Below are positions 1 through 11,663 of a stretch of 64,000 nucleotides of DNA, one piece after another. Made by a program: the position numbers and the translations under genes. This stretch comes from Callaeas wilsoni (taxonomy: Eukaryota; Chordata; Aves; Passeriformes; Callaeidae), in NCBI GenBank assembly GCA_013398955.1, contig VWPU01010308.1, positions 124,001 through 188,000 of the forward strand, given 5' to 3'. Under the pieces are notes generated by a model that saw only the letters and a program-made list of their open reading frames with translations, searched no databases and was not told the DNA's origin. Positions within the stretch are counted from its first letter, which is position 1; every line of letters starts with the position of its first letter.

Positions 1-404
1 CACATACAAAAATATTCAACTGCACAGTTTTTTTCCCTTAGGGAGAAGATACAAGACAAATTCTAAGATGTGTTTTCATCACTTTGATGAGTGATGAGAG
101 AACACCACAGAAGGTGTTCAGATAATGAAGTGACAGAGTTTAACACAGCAAATTTAAAGTAGAAGGAGCTAAAAGGCCTCTTCCCACTTTCATTGCCATG
201 TGGAATAAGCTCCCCACAGTCCTTTAAATCTTACCTACATATACATTTTTATATTGTGAATTATATTATGATTAAAAATTATTTTATATACAACAGATGA
301 GGCATTTTCAAGGAAGAAATTTTGCTGAACTCCATAGGAATCTTGAAAATATATATAGTAATTCCTGATGATGACTATATCTGAAATACAGAATAGAAGA
401 GCCT
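1..404. other. AT-rich non-coding DNA, nothing recognised
   Basis: No repeat family, RNA gene or plausible exon is seen here. A short minus-strand open frame runs through AT-rich sequence and has no coding character. Confidence 0.6.
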
Positions 405-706
405 GAATTGGAAATAACCCATGGAGATCAGAGTCCAGTTCCAGACTGCACACAGAGAAAGTTAAACCATATATCCAAGAGCATCATCCAGACACTTATT
501 GAACACTCACTTGGTGCCATGACCACTTTCCTGGGGAACTTGTTCCAATGCTTGACCACTGTCTCAGTGAAGAACTTTTTCCTAACATCCAGTCTGAAAT
601 TTCCCTGATATATTTAAGCCATTCCCTTGCATCTTATCACCAGAGAGCAGAAAGAAATCAGCACCAACCTGTGCCCTCCACATTATGTTGAAGTTGTAGA
701 CAGCAA
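405..706 (-). mobile_element. CR1 LINE fragment, 3'-region, old copy
   Basis: Read on the plus strand, the block resembles the reverse complement of an avian CR1 3' region. The ordered cues are a 'gagatca...gagtccag' start, 'catccagacacttattgaacac', 'cttggtgccatgaccactttcctggggaac', 'gttccaatgcttgaccac' and 'agaactttttcctaacatccag', ending near 'agttgtagacagcaat'. The copy has many substitutions and is truncated at both ends; the terminal octamer repeat is missing. Short open frames inside it are not genes. The homology is recalled from the known CR1 pattern, not searched. Confidence 0.85.
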
Positions 707-3296
707 TCAAAATACTGTGACATATTTCTGGGTTTGGTTCTAGTTGGTTTGGTCAGTTTTTTGCTTTTTCACAAATTCTTTTACACCAAACTGTGGAAGG
801 TAAGATTCATTCTAACTTGCAGAGCACTACACTGATTTCTAATCTAGCATTTCAGAGAAATACACATCTTCCAGTGACTGGCTGAAACTGATATCATTAA
901 AGATTAAGAAATTGAGAGGAGAAGGGTCACATTTGTCTGCATTAATCAACTATTCAATAAATAAGCAGTTGTTAATAATGTCATTAAAACCTTCTAACAT
1001 CTTGGGATTTTTATGTGATTTTAAAAGTTTACTAAGAGTTAACTTGTCTATGAGCAATAACAAGATTGTTTTTATAAACTTGTGCCATTCTTTGTTTTCA
1101 CGTGACAGCCAAGAATAATAATTCATTATATTGTTTTCAAGATGGTTCCAAGCACATAAACATAACTTTAAATCTAGAACTACACATCATGTATTAGCCA
1201 GCCGTAATCTTCAGTCTCCTTTCCTGAATTTAAAATGCAGAATATTAATTTAAAAAGAAAACTTTTACAATTCAAACAGAATAGCTTCCTAAATGAAAGA
1301 CATGGATATCTGAGAAGATCAAAGAGCAGAAAAAGAGTAAATGAAAGAAATGGAAATTATAAAATATGCATTCTATTTTCAGTATACTGGATTTAGATTA
1401 AGAAATTTTGCATATGCCTTAACCATAAAAGTTATTCCTTATCTGTATTAAAGACGTTTTAATGCAATATGGCTGTTGATTACTAAAAGCAAAAGTATAT
1501 GTTGTTTTAATCATCAACACTTTTAAGGAAGAGTTTGAAAAAAGTCATGAAATGATCCTAGGCCACTGCAATAATTGGTCCTTCAAAACCTGGTAAGAAG
1601 TGAAACATTTACAAAAATAATTTTTTTTTTTTTTGGCAGGGATGGGAGAAGTGGCTATAAAGGTCTGTCAACCTCCACAAAGAGAACAAGAGTCTTGTCA
1701 CAAGTCTACATGTCCAGGACCAGAGCATTATTGTTGCATCGAGAAATTTCTCGTCTTTATGTCTGGATTTAGATTTTTTTGTTTTACTTCAACAAAAATA
1801 TGGAGTGAGACATTTAAATCTCACTAGGCATACTAATTAATATAATTAGGCTATTCTAGATTCATAATCCATAAGAATAATCACTTGCTTTTCAAAAAAA
1901 AAATTATTATCAAGTTTTATTCTCACCCAGGTTAAGCTGATTTCCCCTTACCAAATCCCCTAACTCCCACCCTTCTAGCACTTGTACTCATTTGGATGCA
2001 GATCGGGAAGCATATATTAAAATTCTTTTAAGACTGGTTTACTGCACATTTACATGAGTGCCAGTTCAAGTATTTTAATTTTAAAGAAAATTCAAGTTTA
2101 ACCAAGTTAGTACTGCACTATTTTCTGGAATCAATCCAGGTGTTTTGTAGGAAAAAAAAGTATTCATATTAGTCCTGTACTTAGCTTATCAAGTAATAAG
2201 AATATTTCCTTAAGAAATAGAGAGAATAAGATTTGAAGACAGCACAACATACCATATGTGATTCCTCAAGCATATATTCAGACTGATTTCCTTCATATAC
2301 AATAGTCTTTACACAGTTTGTATTTATCTTTCTAAACTACCAGGTCAATTGCTTCCAACTTTTTATAAAATAATTAAAACAGCTTTTATCTTCTCCATTT
2401 TTTCACCTGTGAGCCTATAAAATGAGTGTTTTCTTAATTAAGAAAAGTACGTCCTAAAAAATCTAATTGCAGGTGGAAAGACAAATGTTTGGTAAAGACA
2501 GGTTCCAGAAACTTTTATAATACTTACTTGTGTAATGCTTTGGCAGATGGATAAGATGATTGAAAACTTTTGAACCAATTATGACTTCCTTGACGCACAA
2601 ATTGCCTTATTAATTACTGAATGTGCTGTGTTCAAGAATTTTCCTTTATTTTTTCTTATATTAATTTGTTGAGTCCCAAAAGATTAAGGTTTTTTCATTA
2701 CTCTCAAAGGATATATTATCGAAGCTCAAACCATGTGACTGAAGAATGATTTTTCTTAATGCAATGTATTTGCATTTCTTGAAAATAAGTCAAAAAGTGC
2801 ATTTTTTTACACCTGGAAAGGTCCCTGATCTGAAGTGAGTAGGCATATAGAAAGACATTATTTTTACGGGACCCAATTTTCAATTTTATTTTTTTTTCTG
2901 AAAAAGAAAGTATTATATTGTTAGTGATAACACAAGGGTTTTGTCACACAAAGATAGACCAACATATGGATATAGGATGAGAACTTCAGTCATAATCAAA
3001 ACAAGGATGTTTTAAGTGTTATTTCCTTAGAAGATTTGCTAAGATTTTTTTCCTGAGTCAACACTATTTTAGCCACTAATCTGCAGCGCAGCACCTTACA
3101 AGTAGCTATAAACAAAGTTAAGCCTATCCTAGCCAACCCTAGTACGTTAGGAAATAGTTTTGCTAATGGAATTATATAACCTTACTCTCACACTTCTGAT
3201 CTTTACAGAGCATATAAGACAAATGACTGAAAAAATATATTTTTTTAAAAAAATTCAGCTCAAGCACTCTTCACCAATCCTTTATGGTGCTGTTAA
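707..3296. other. AT-rich non-coding stretch
   Basis: No exon, RNA gene or repeat family is recognised. A run of 14 T at 1621-1634 is followed by a slightly more GC-rich stretch holding two overlapping 64-65 aa frames. Neither has a start context, splice sites or composition suggesting a gene. Confidence 0.55.
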
Positions 3297-3302
3297 CATG
3301 AG
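3297..3302. repeat. Target-site duplication, left copy
   Basis: The sequence catgag abuts the 348-bp solo LTR and is matched exactly by 3651-3656. Confidence 0.85.
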
Positions 3303-3650
3303 TGTCGGTGATTGAAACACACGGACCAAGCATGCAAGGACGTTTACTGAAAAAAGGCACAGACACTTATACTGTTTTAGCTTCCGCATTACAATTTCCA
3401 CTTGTTCATTCTACGTGCTAGCTAATGCATAGCAAGCTATAGCAATGCTTTTTCTTTTGCGCATTTGCTTCTCTTGCTGCAGGATGTTCTGCAATCTACA
3501 GCAGGGTGCTCTGTTCCGTGCAGAAGGATGCGATTTCTGTAGCTTTTGCTCATGTATCGTTCTCATGGCTTTTCTCATAGCTCCTGCTGGTCCAACTTTA
3601 GCAGGCCAGCCACACTGCTCATGTTGTTTAACCCATTCTGTTCTGCAACA
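3303..3650 (-). mobile_element. Solo LTR of an endogenous retrovirus (348 bp) with 6-bp target duplication
   Basis: On the minus strand the element starts TGTTGCAG and ends CACCGACA, giving short inverted termini (TGTTG / TGTCG). It is flanked by an exact 6-bp direct repeat, catgag, at 3297-3302 and 3651-3656. A 6-bp duplication is typical of alpha- and betaretrovirus-like (ERVK-type) integration. On the minus strand a TATA-like GTATAAG (3366-3372) precedes a poly(A) signal variant AGTAAA (3343-3348) by about 20 bases. That compact U3-R-U5 order and length resemble avian leukosis-type LTRs. No internal retroviral genes lie at either edge, so this is a solo LTR left by LTR-LTR recombination. 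An 82-aa minus-strand frame inside it is chance. Confidence 0.88.
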
Positions 3651-3656
3651 CATGAG
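3651..3656. repeat. Target-site duplication, right copy
   Basis: The sequence catgag immediately follows the solo LTR terminus and matches the left copy in all six bases. Confidence 0.85.
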
Positions 3657-4440
3657 CATAAGCTATTCATTTTGTTTCTTGCTTTGCTCCAGACAAGATC
3701 TTTAGTTTTCAAGCAGTGATCCTGATTTATCACCTATGTGTGCAGTCCTTACCCTAGGCCAACAGAGAATCCATTCCTTGAGCAAGTTGTACCGCGGGTG
3801 TCTAAAGCCTTCATTCTACACGACTTTCAACGGCACTGAACACATCAGTAGCAGACTGTGGCTGAGTCCCAAAAACACTAGAGACACCTGTATTTAAAGT
3901 TTGCTGAGCCTGCACAGACACCACTAACGAAAACTCCCTGTCTGACCACGTCGGATCCACTCTGGCACCACCCGAGCTGGGACCGAGCCACCTTCCCAGC
4001 TGCACCCCCACTCTCTCACAGTCACACCAGGTTTCCCATAGCAGGCGCTCAAATGTGTCTACCCCTAAAATAATTTAATCTTGGTGCAATAACAAAGTAA
4101 CAGCTCAAGCTGGGTGCCTTCACAAAGGCACCCCTGGGCTTTTATACTCTCACAGTCTAAGCACAGGAAAATTTGTGTGTCCCCAGATTCTGCTGCATCT
4201 CTGAGCGTCGGTCACCGGGCTGGCCCACAGGTCCTGGGGCCTTTTGTGGTGCAGAGGGGCAGCAGCTCAGGTCCTGCCACCCAGGGCTCAATCTGCAGCT
4301 GGTGCTGCAGCTGCCCACTGAGCTACCCGCACTGCAGGGATTCCTCAGCGCTTCCACAGAGCTTGGGAAGGGCCCTTCTCCAGGTGCTGCCAAAATAAGT
4401 GGACTTACCGCTGTCCTTCCACTGAAAGTGAACTTGAGTT
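3657..4440 (-). mobile_element. GC-rich segment with LTR/leader-like promoter layout, unclassified
   Basis: This block is clearly richer in G+C and CpG than its surroundings. On the minus strand a strong TATA box (gagtataaaag, about 4138-4148) is followed by a perfect 9-bp stem with a 4-base loop (4112-4133). An ATTAAA poly(A)-type signal follows (4074-4079). Further downstream is TGGTGCCAGAGTGGATCC (3953-3970), which begins like a retroviral primer-binding site. The order suggests a 5' LTR plus leader of an old endogenous retrovirus on the minus strand. However, I found no paired TG...CA termini or target duplication, and no gag-like protein follows. It could instead be an unrelated promoter. 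The 94-aa plus frame and 66-78 aa minus frames look like by-products of GC content. Confidence 0.4.
4112..4133. repeat. Perfect 9-bp inverted repeat (hairpin)
   Basis: The arms gggtgcctt and aaggcaccc flank a 4-base loop, caca. The hairpin lies just downstream of the minus-strand TATA box, near where a transcript from it would start. Confidence 0.75.
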
Positions 4441-7400
4441 AAATGATAACATAAACTCCTTCGCAGTGACCTTATTCAGCCACTTTCTCTTGCATTTCAG
4501 AAAGAAAAGGAAATAAAGATTATCCTTTGAAATAAAATTTAAAAATGGATCATCATGCTATTAAGCTAAACAAAGAACTGTTCTTTTAGATATGACGTGG
4601 GTGGTTAACCTAGTCATAGTTCCTGAAAATCCTGCATATATGAATTTGTAACCTAAAGTCCTTGAAAATTAGTCAATTTTCTGTGAAGTAACTGTTTCCA
4701 TTAAGTAAATTACTGTCTTAAACATGGAAAGAGCCAATACCTCTAATGGGTACTAAGTTGTACAAACGTTTCTTTTTATAAAAGTATTTTTAAACAGTCT
4801 CTATAGAAAAAAATCATTTCATGCAAGATTTCTTTCAGGTTTATGGAGCAGGAACATATATTAATCAATACAACAGACATCTCTTTTTCTTTTAAAGTAA
4901 TGGATTTTAGGGAAAAGACACTTGCCACGTGCTCTCAAGACTGATACCTCAGGAAATTCTACTTTAATTTTTTTCTATTAAAAGAGAAAATAAACGGGAT
5001 AATATCAAGAGTATTTGTCATAACAATTTTCAGAGTTTAGCAAAGTGACTTTTATTTATTGTGTAAATATTCTGCACCAGCTCACAGAGACATCGCATAC
5101 CCAGAATGGTGTGTGGTAAACACCCTACTTAAGCCTAATGTACTCATATTATGACATTAAAGAGAAAGACCATCATATACTGAGGGAAGAAAAAGAGTAT
5201 TGCTGAGATAGCTGAACTATTGCATTATTTCCTAAGAACCTCTGCTATATATCAATTCACAGCATTCTTTCCTGACCCGCCAACAAAATAAGTGTAATAT
5301 ATCAATGACTGAAAAGTGCAAAAACAAATAGAGAAACACTATAGTAACAGTAAAATGAAGCAAAACAGTACCAGTAGCAAAAGTTGTCTTCAAACCATAA
5401 ATGGCATTAAACCAAGATAATAATTAAAGTATATTTAAAAGATGCATGGAAACAATGCAAGGAGTATGCAAGGCGGTTGAATGCTGCTCTTGCAGGGTGT
5501 CTAGTTATACTTTTATATGACTGATAAATTTACTACCTGCAGTTTTGCACTCAAGAGCACTTTTTTCTGATTTTAATACATGACTTAAATGTTATACTTT
5601 CAGGAATATTCACAATAAGACATTACATCTGATAGTGACTAAATACTATTTGGGTTTTTTATTACATTCACCTCTAATTTTCATTATTTTACCTTAGTTA
5701 GGGTTGCTCTTGCCCACTTTAATAAAGTTTTCTTGGATATCTCCTTGATATAAATTAGATTATTTCTCAAACTTCAGATATATTTTATTATGTCAGCTCT
5801 GATGCACTGGTACATATAGTAGCATTTTCCTTAATATTAATAAATTTATCAGAATCTAAAACCTCCAAAACACTCTGAGACATTTTTGGATTCTGTTCCA
5901 CTAGCCGTTTCCTGCCTACATTCATAAATACTGCTTTATGTGCCTGTTGAATGTGAGGTAATGTTCAAAGTAATTAGTAGCACAATCTGGCCACCCATTA
6001 ACCTCTCTATAGGGATATAATCCCATATAAAATTAATCAGTGAATCATAAAACCTATTTAGTAGCCGAGATTTTATGCTGTACTTAAGGGTCTAGAAAAT
6101 TAAAAAAATAAAAATGATTAAGATTTTTGACATCTTTTAGGCTCTAGTGTTTGCTAACACTGTTGTTTCTATCGATCTCCCACTGAGGATGAGATAATGA
6201 AAAACATCCCCAGCGGTGACCTACCAAGCCCTTTGATGAAGTACATGTTAGACCAGGGCATAATTTGTCTGGATGGCAGCAGAGCTGATCTTGTTGCCAA
6301 TTTGTAAAATGCACTAGAAGCTTTGGCACCTGTTCAGACCTGTAGTTATGCAAACAGCACAGGGAGTCTGCAGAGCGCTGTGGGAAGTCGAGGAAAGAAG
6401 CCTGTAAATGGAATTGTCTGCTTGTCTCCCCACCTTTTTCTCAGTAGGAGTTTCTGAGCAGGGCCATATGTTAGGGGGCTCTGCCAACCATTTTTCTAGC
6501 CCAAGGAGCAAAAGATGCAACTTGGACTTGCTTAACTCTCACTGCTGCTGGGATAATAGTCTGGGAACTGAGTAGGGATAGATCTGCTTGATACAATGGG
6601 ACTATCTAAGCCAATACCTGCATTACAGATCTAGCTTCAAAAGCTGGCCAAGACCATATCCGTATAATGATGTCTTGCTAAAATAAACATTGGAGAGTCC
6701 TATAGGAGGTCCTGATTCCCATATGTGAGTTTAACAAACAGCCCTTTCTCTTTGAGGACAGAAACCCCTCTGTAGACTATAATATAAACACATTGGTCTT
6801 CCAATTATCTGGTAGATCAAGTATTGAATTAATATATTAATCATTCACCAGAATAGGAACATGAAAATTCTAGTCAGCTTCTCCAGGTCAATATCCCAAT
6901 TACTAGGTGTGGGTTTCTTGCTAATTCTTGAATTTATCTGATCTGTGCAGAAAGAAGCAGTTTCTTCATGAAAAACAGAGGAATACCCAGCCTTGTCCTA
7001 GAATGTCATTTAACTCAGTATTAGTGTTCATTCCTATAAATAGGAGATGTGGGTTCAAAGTTCAGGAAAGTAAGTCTGCGCCTCTCAAAAGTGGTTAAAT
7101 AGTAAGGCAACACTGAGGGAGTTTTAGGAGGTTTGCTTTTTTAATCAACCAATTGTTTTGATGCTGAACTAGTAATGGTGTTCTGGGAATTTAGGTCACA
7201 GGACTACTTGGAGTTTGGCAATCCATTCTCTGTTGAAAATTGGGAACTTTTTGTTCTTAATTATTTTGTGAGGCTTAGCAAGTTTACCAATTTTGAATGT
7301 AGCCATGTATTCTTCTGACTTGTAATATCTGTTTCTTTAGATATCCATTCTTTATCCTTTTCCTGTCTTATCTGTTTTCTTGTTATAAGACCTTTAACTT

Positions 7401-7843
7401 TACATATAAGACTTCCTGTTATGAGACTTCAGTCTTATTTTGTATTTTCTGAAACAATAGCATCAAAATACTCTTGACTTAAAGGGACAGGAGGTTAGAT
7501 AAAATACCCTCTATGAGAACCAAAATTCTTTTTCCTCCCAATCTTTCAAGCAATCCACACCGTATTTCCCTTTGCATTTAGTTTTTATCTCTTTATACAG
7601 TAGAAAAAAATATTAATTTCTAACACATAAAAAAAGGAAAAAAAAATTCAAAATTTATCAAAATGCAACAAACAACCCCCCCTTCTTTATTACTTCAGGC
7701 CCACCTTGCAGAAAAGGATGTAGGCATTCAATTTTCATTTAATTTCCTATTTTCATTCAGGACATCACCGTCATCTGTGAAAGCCTTGAGACTGTCAAAT
7801 ACATATAAATTAGATCTGAATCTCTTTATTTTTTTTTCCACAG
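4441..7843. other. AT-rich non-coding stretch
   Basis: No repeat family is recognised. Around 6162-6302 one plus-strand frame (about 48 codons, stop at 6306-6308) has mixed, protein-like composition (for example PSGDLPSPLMKYMLDQG). It has no convincing splice sites or recognised homologue and is left as non-coding. Confidence 0.5.
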
Positions 7844-7920
7844 TAAATGCACTGTATATGCCATTAACTGCTGTGCATCATCAACCATACCAGCAATTTG
7901 TAACTATTCCCTCGTATGAG
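7844..7920 (+). CDS. Candidate single internal coding exon (77 bp), gene unknown
   Basis: A long pyrimidine tract (ctctttatttttttttccacag) gives a strong splice acceptor ending at 7843. The exon is open in one frame and is followed directly by a good donor, GAG|GTAAGA, at 7921. If real, it enters with two bases completing a codon (phase 1) and ends on a codon boundary. It would encode about 25 residues including YMPLTAVHHQPYQQF and TIPSYE. This composition (H, Q, P, Y, few K/N/I) is unlike random translation of the AT-rich flanks. I do not recognise the protein. No partner exon was identified in the window, which is compatible with a large-intron gene but also with chance. Conservation in other birds would decide. 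Confidence 0.33.
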
Positions 7921-10900
7921 GTAAGAAGCATCAGGGTACTTTATATCATTGATGTCAATGACTAACTCGGTTTCCTCCGTAATTCTGTCAGCTATGTCAT
8001 GTCAGCTTTTGAATAAAGCCTCAGCTATAATTAACTGGCTTCCTAGGGTGAAATCAGAGTTTTAGTCAATATTGCTTAAGTTTAAACAATAGCTCTTGAA
8101 TTCTGTATAGCACCTGTCACTGTTCCGTCTTTGAAATGCTTAACAAAGGTGCTCAGTCTTTTTCAACAGCCATTAGGAAGAAAAGCCAGCGTAGGTGGCA
8201 GCCTGTATTATCATATTCCAGATAATTGCCTTTCTGTATGCAATTTTCCTCCTAGCTGTTTTGCATGCAGTTATTATGAATCCATTGCATTCTGATAGCA
8301 CCCAGATGCTCAAGCTGAAATCACAAGCCCTTTTGTTAAGAGACTGTACAAAATATTCCTAAACTAATTTCTGTCCTCAATAGTTTGGATTCTAAACACA
8401 CAAAGCAGACTAACAAACTCATATAAATGGAAAAATATCCTCACATTGAAGAGAAGGATGATTTCTAATGTTGCACTTGCTAATAATCACAATGCTCAGT
8501 AGTAACTCATTTCAGTTTTGGCTCCTACATCCTGACCTTACTAATGGGAATATTTTAATAATAGTTAATGAGAATTTTGCAACTGACTTCAAAGAAATTA
8601 GGATTTTACTTTATGAATCCAGATCCTGTAGAATCCTATGAATCAGATGTGTGTGATGATTATATTTTAATGTCGACTAATGTCCTAAAGCGTAGACTTT
8701 ATAAAGATGTTCTCAGTAGGTGTCTGTTATCTTCATTCTTCATTTCTTGTTTTCTTCTTCACACCTTTTGTTCTTTGCTATGGCTTGAGATTAAATCTAA
8801 CACTAAAGCCCTTTAAGAATTATCCTTAAGAGCAGAACATGATTATGTCATCATACTTTACACATATTGAAAAATCATACCTGATGATTGTAAAAAAGTT
8901 ATGGCTGATGATATGATATATTCAGTGTCTATAGGAAAAGAACTTTTTATCTTCCAAGACTGATACTAGTTGATGGCTCATCCTTGCACAGAAGCAAAGA
9001 AAAAAAGAGCAGACCTACCTTAACAACTATTGAAAATTCACGGTAAAAAAAAAAGGACAATTGTTACTACTTCTTTTCAAAAATGGGACCAGGGTATTTG
9101 GAAATTGATAGACACCTATCTCCTACTCATTATTGACACCTAAATTACATGAAATTTAACACAGTAATAAAGAATATGATTATTTTCAATTCACTCAGTT
9201 AAAGACATATATTAAGTCCAGCAAGCATCTAGGAAAAAGACTCAACTGTTTAGTGCATATATACTTTAAAACTAATTGAGTGTATCTTACATGATAGATC
9301 TTGAAAAAGAAAGTTCTTAATAGTGGGTATGTTTCATATCTCAAACAAAAAAGGAAAAATTATACTCCAGTGTGTCATTATGGAGAGAGACCATAAATTG
9401 CGCTTTGCCAGATCTATACAATTATGCTTATTTGTAGCCCTAAGAACTACTCCAGGGACAGTTTCCCAAATATACAATTCAATTAATGACATGAGAAACA
9501 AATCAACTATCAAACATGAGATTATTATTTGGAGAACTGAAGAATTTTTTTTAAAAGGGCACTTTTACTAAGTTACAATTACTGTTTATTTGTCAATCCA
9601 CTGACTAAATTTTCAAAAGCTCCTGATGATTAATCATGCCAAAAGTACGTCTCCTTGAATAAGTGTTCCTATCCATATTTTTATTCTCATTCACTGAGCA
9701 TTCCTTTTTTTCCAGTTTTGGTATGCTATAGAACCTCAGTAAGGATTTAGTATTTGCATAACTGCTTTCCTGAAGAGAGACTCGTTTGGCATGATTTATT
9801 GACATAGAACCTTTAATAGAAACCAACATGAATTCAGACAGCAGAAATGCATGCAAAAACAATTAAGCACCATCAAAATGGTCCATTATCATATTTTATG
9901 CCCCAAATTGCTGTAGGAAACAGATGAGAATCTGCTTCCCAAAACAATGCAGGGTGGCTTTTACTTGACAGAACCAAATTACCATTGCTGTTCTCTGACA
10001 AACCATTTTAATGGTCTTTGTTTTTGTTCTAGTGCCAAATATGTGATAACACCTAGATTTCATATAAATTTATATTACTACTCTCTCTTTATATTTAAGG
10101 TAAACTAATAGAAAAACTTAAACATAAACATCCTTTTACATTTCAGTAGATCATCAAAGCATTTTATATTAGCAGGTCAAGAAGATGTATTTAATTGATT
10201 TGACTTTATTTTGCCTTCCTATTTCAAGCATACCTATATAATGCCTTATATTTTTAAAAAAATAATGTCTATGTCTAATGACATCATAAAATATATGCTT
10301 CTCACCAAAACAAAATATTTCAAAAGTATAATTTTAAAATATGCTATTTAAATTTCCAAAGTGAGTCTTTTTCTGTCATTCTGGAATGAAATAAATTTTT
10401 TTAATTTATCCTGATTTTTAACGTACATTATATTTTTATTGATGGTACTGGGCATGAGGGAATGTGCATTTATTTTCCATAGGTAGCAAGAAATCAGGTA
10501 GGAAGAAATTACAATGCAGAGTTAAGATAATTCAAATTACTGTGTTAATGACAGCTATAAAAATATGCATTCCTGTTTGGAATATCACACTAATTTGATC
10601 TTTACAAGTTAGGAATCATCATGTTTGATTGATTTTGTTTTGGAAGAACACACTGATTGGTCTATCATACAGCTAATCAGCATCATATGACACTTAGATA
10701 TGGGAAATCTTGGATACATAAAACTGCTTCTGTGTGATGTTTACTCTTCTTTATCCATCCTATCTCATGTCATTAAAGCCTGCACGCAGAAAAAGTGAGT
10801 GCAGATTTCATGCCTTCTGAAACTCTGGTATTTGGGCGGCCATGACAATTTTGCAATTTAAATGGACGACAACCTGTACTGTAGTAGTAGGTATGATTAT

Positions 10901-10959
10901 TTTCTAAAAGTTATATAAACATGACTGGGAATGTTAGGGAACTGCAACTAGGTAACTCC
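7921..10959. other. AT-rich non-coding stretch
   Basis: No gene or clear repeat is seen. The 8080-8360 portion is compositionally more complex than its neighbours, with runs such as tgcatgcagttattatgaatcc. It could be a conserved non-coding element, but nothing in a single sequence proves this. Confidence 0.5.
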
Positions 10960-11663
10960 CAGTATGAACCCAGGCTGGGGGATTAATTGATCGAGAGCAT
11001 CCCTGCACTGGGGGGTGCTGGTGGATGAGAGGCTGGACATGACCTGGCCATGTGCACTCCCAGCCCAGAAAGCCAAATGTGTCCTGGGCTGCATCCAAAG
11101 CAGTGTGGGCAGCAGGGGAGGGAGGGGATTCTGCCCCTCTGCTCTGCTCTGGTGAGACCCCACCTGCAGTGCTGCACCCAGCTCTGGGGTCCCCAGCACA
11201 GGAAGGGCTGGAGCACGTCCAGAGGATGGCCATGAAGATGAACACCATTCCAAAGAAGACAGGCAGAGAGAATGAGGCTTGTTCAGCCTGGAGAAGAAAA
11301 GGCTCCTGAGAGAGCTTATAACAGCCTTTCACTACCTAAAGGGGCCCTCCAAGCAAAATGGTGGCAAACATTTCACCACGGCCTGTTGCAATAGGGCAAG
11401 GGGTAATGGTATTAAAATGAAAGAAGGTTAATTTTGATTATGTATAAGAAAGAAGTTTGGGTTTTGATTTTAAATGAGGGTGGAAACACACTAGAACAAG
11501 TTGTCCCAAGAGATGCTCCATGGTAGATGCTCCATCCCTGGAAACAGTCAAGGTTAGGGGCTCTAAGAACCTAGTTGGTCATGCCCCTGCTCATTGAAGG
11601 GGAGTTCGGCTTGATGACATTTAAAAGGTCACTTACAACACAAACTATTTTATGATTCCATAA
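10960..11663 (+). mobile_element. CR1 LINE, 5'-truncated 3' portion with ORF2 C-terminal remnant
   Basis: This is the longest CR1 copy in the window, in sense orientation. Its 5' part still translates in pieces to the end of the CR1 ORF2 reverse-transcriptase polyprotein: [16 protein letters not shown] followed by GPQHRKG is visible at about 11135-11210. Frames are broken and shifted between pieces. The 3' UTR follows with 'gccctgttgcaa'-type, 'tccatccctgg' and 'ggtcacttacaacacaaactattttatgattcc' cues, ending at the expected CR1 terminus. A local duplication of agatgctccat (11511 and 11525, period 14) is private to this copy. It is inactive: 5'-truncated and full of substitutions. The overlapping minus-strand frames of 77-132 aa are antisense shadows. 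Confidence 0.93.

Noticed and set aside
3411..3705. 82-aa minus and 86-aa plus frames
   Set aside because: Contained in or overlapping the 348-bp solo LTR; no retroviral protein motif is visible.
10934..11332. 132-, 101- and 77-aa minus-strand frames
   Set aside because: Antisense shadows of the CR1 fragment on the plus strand.
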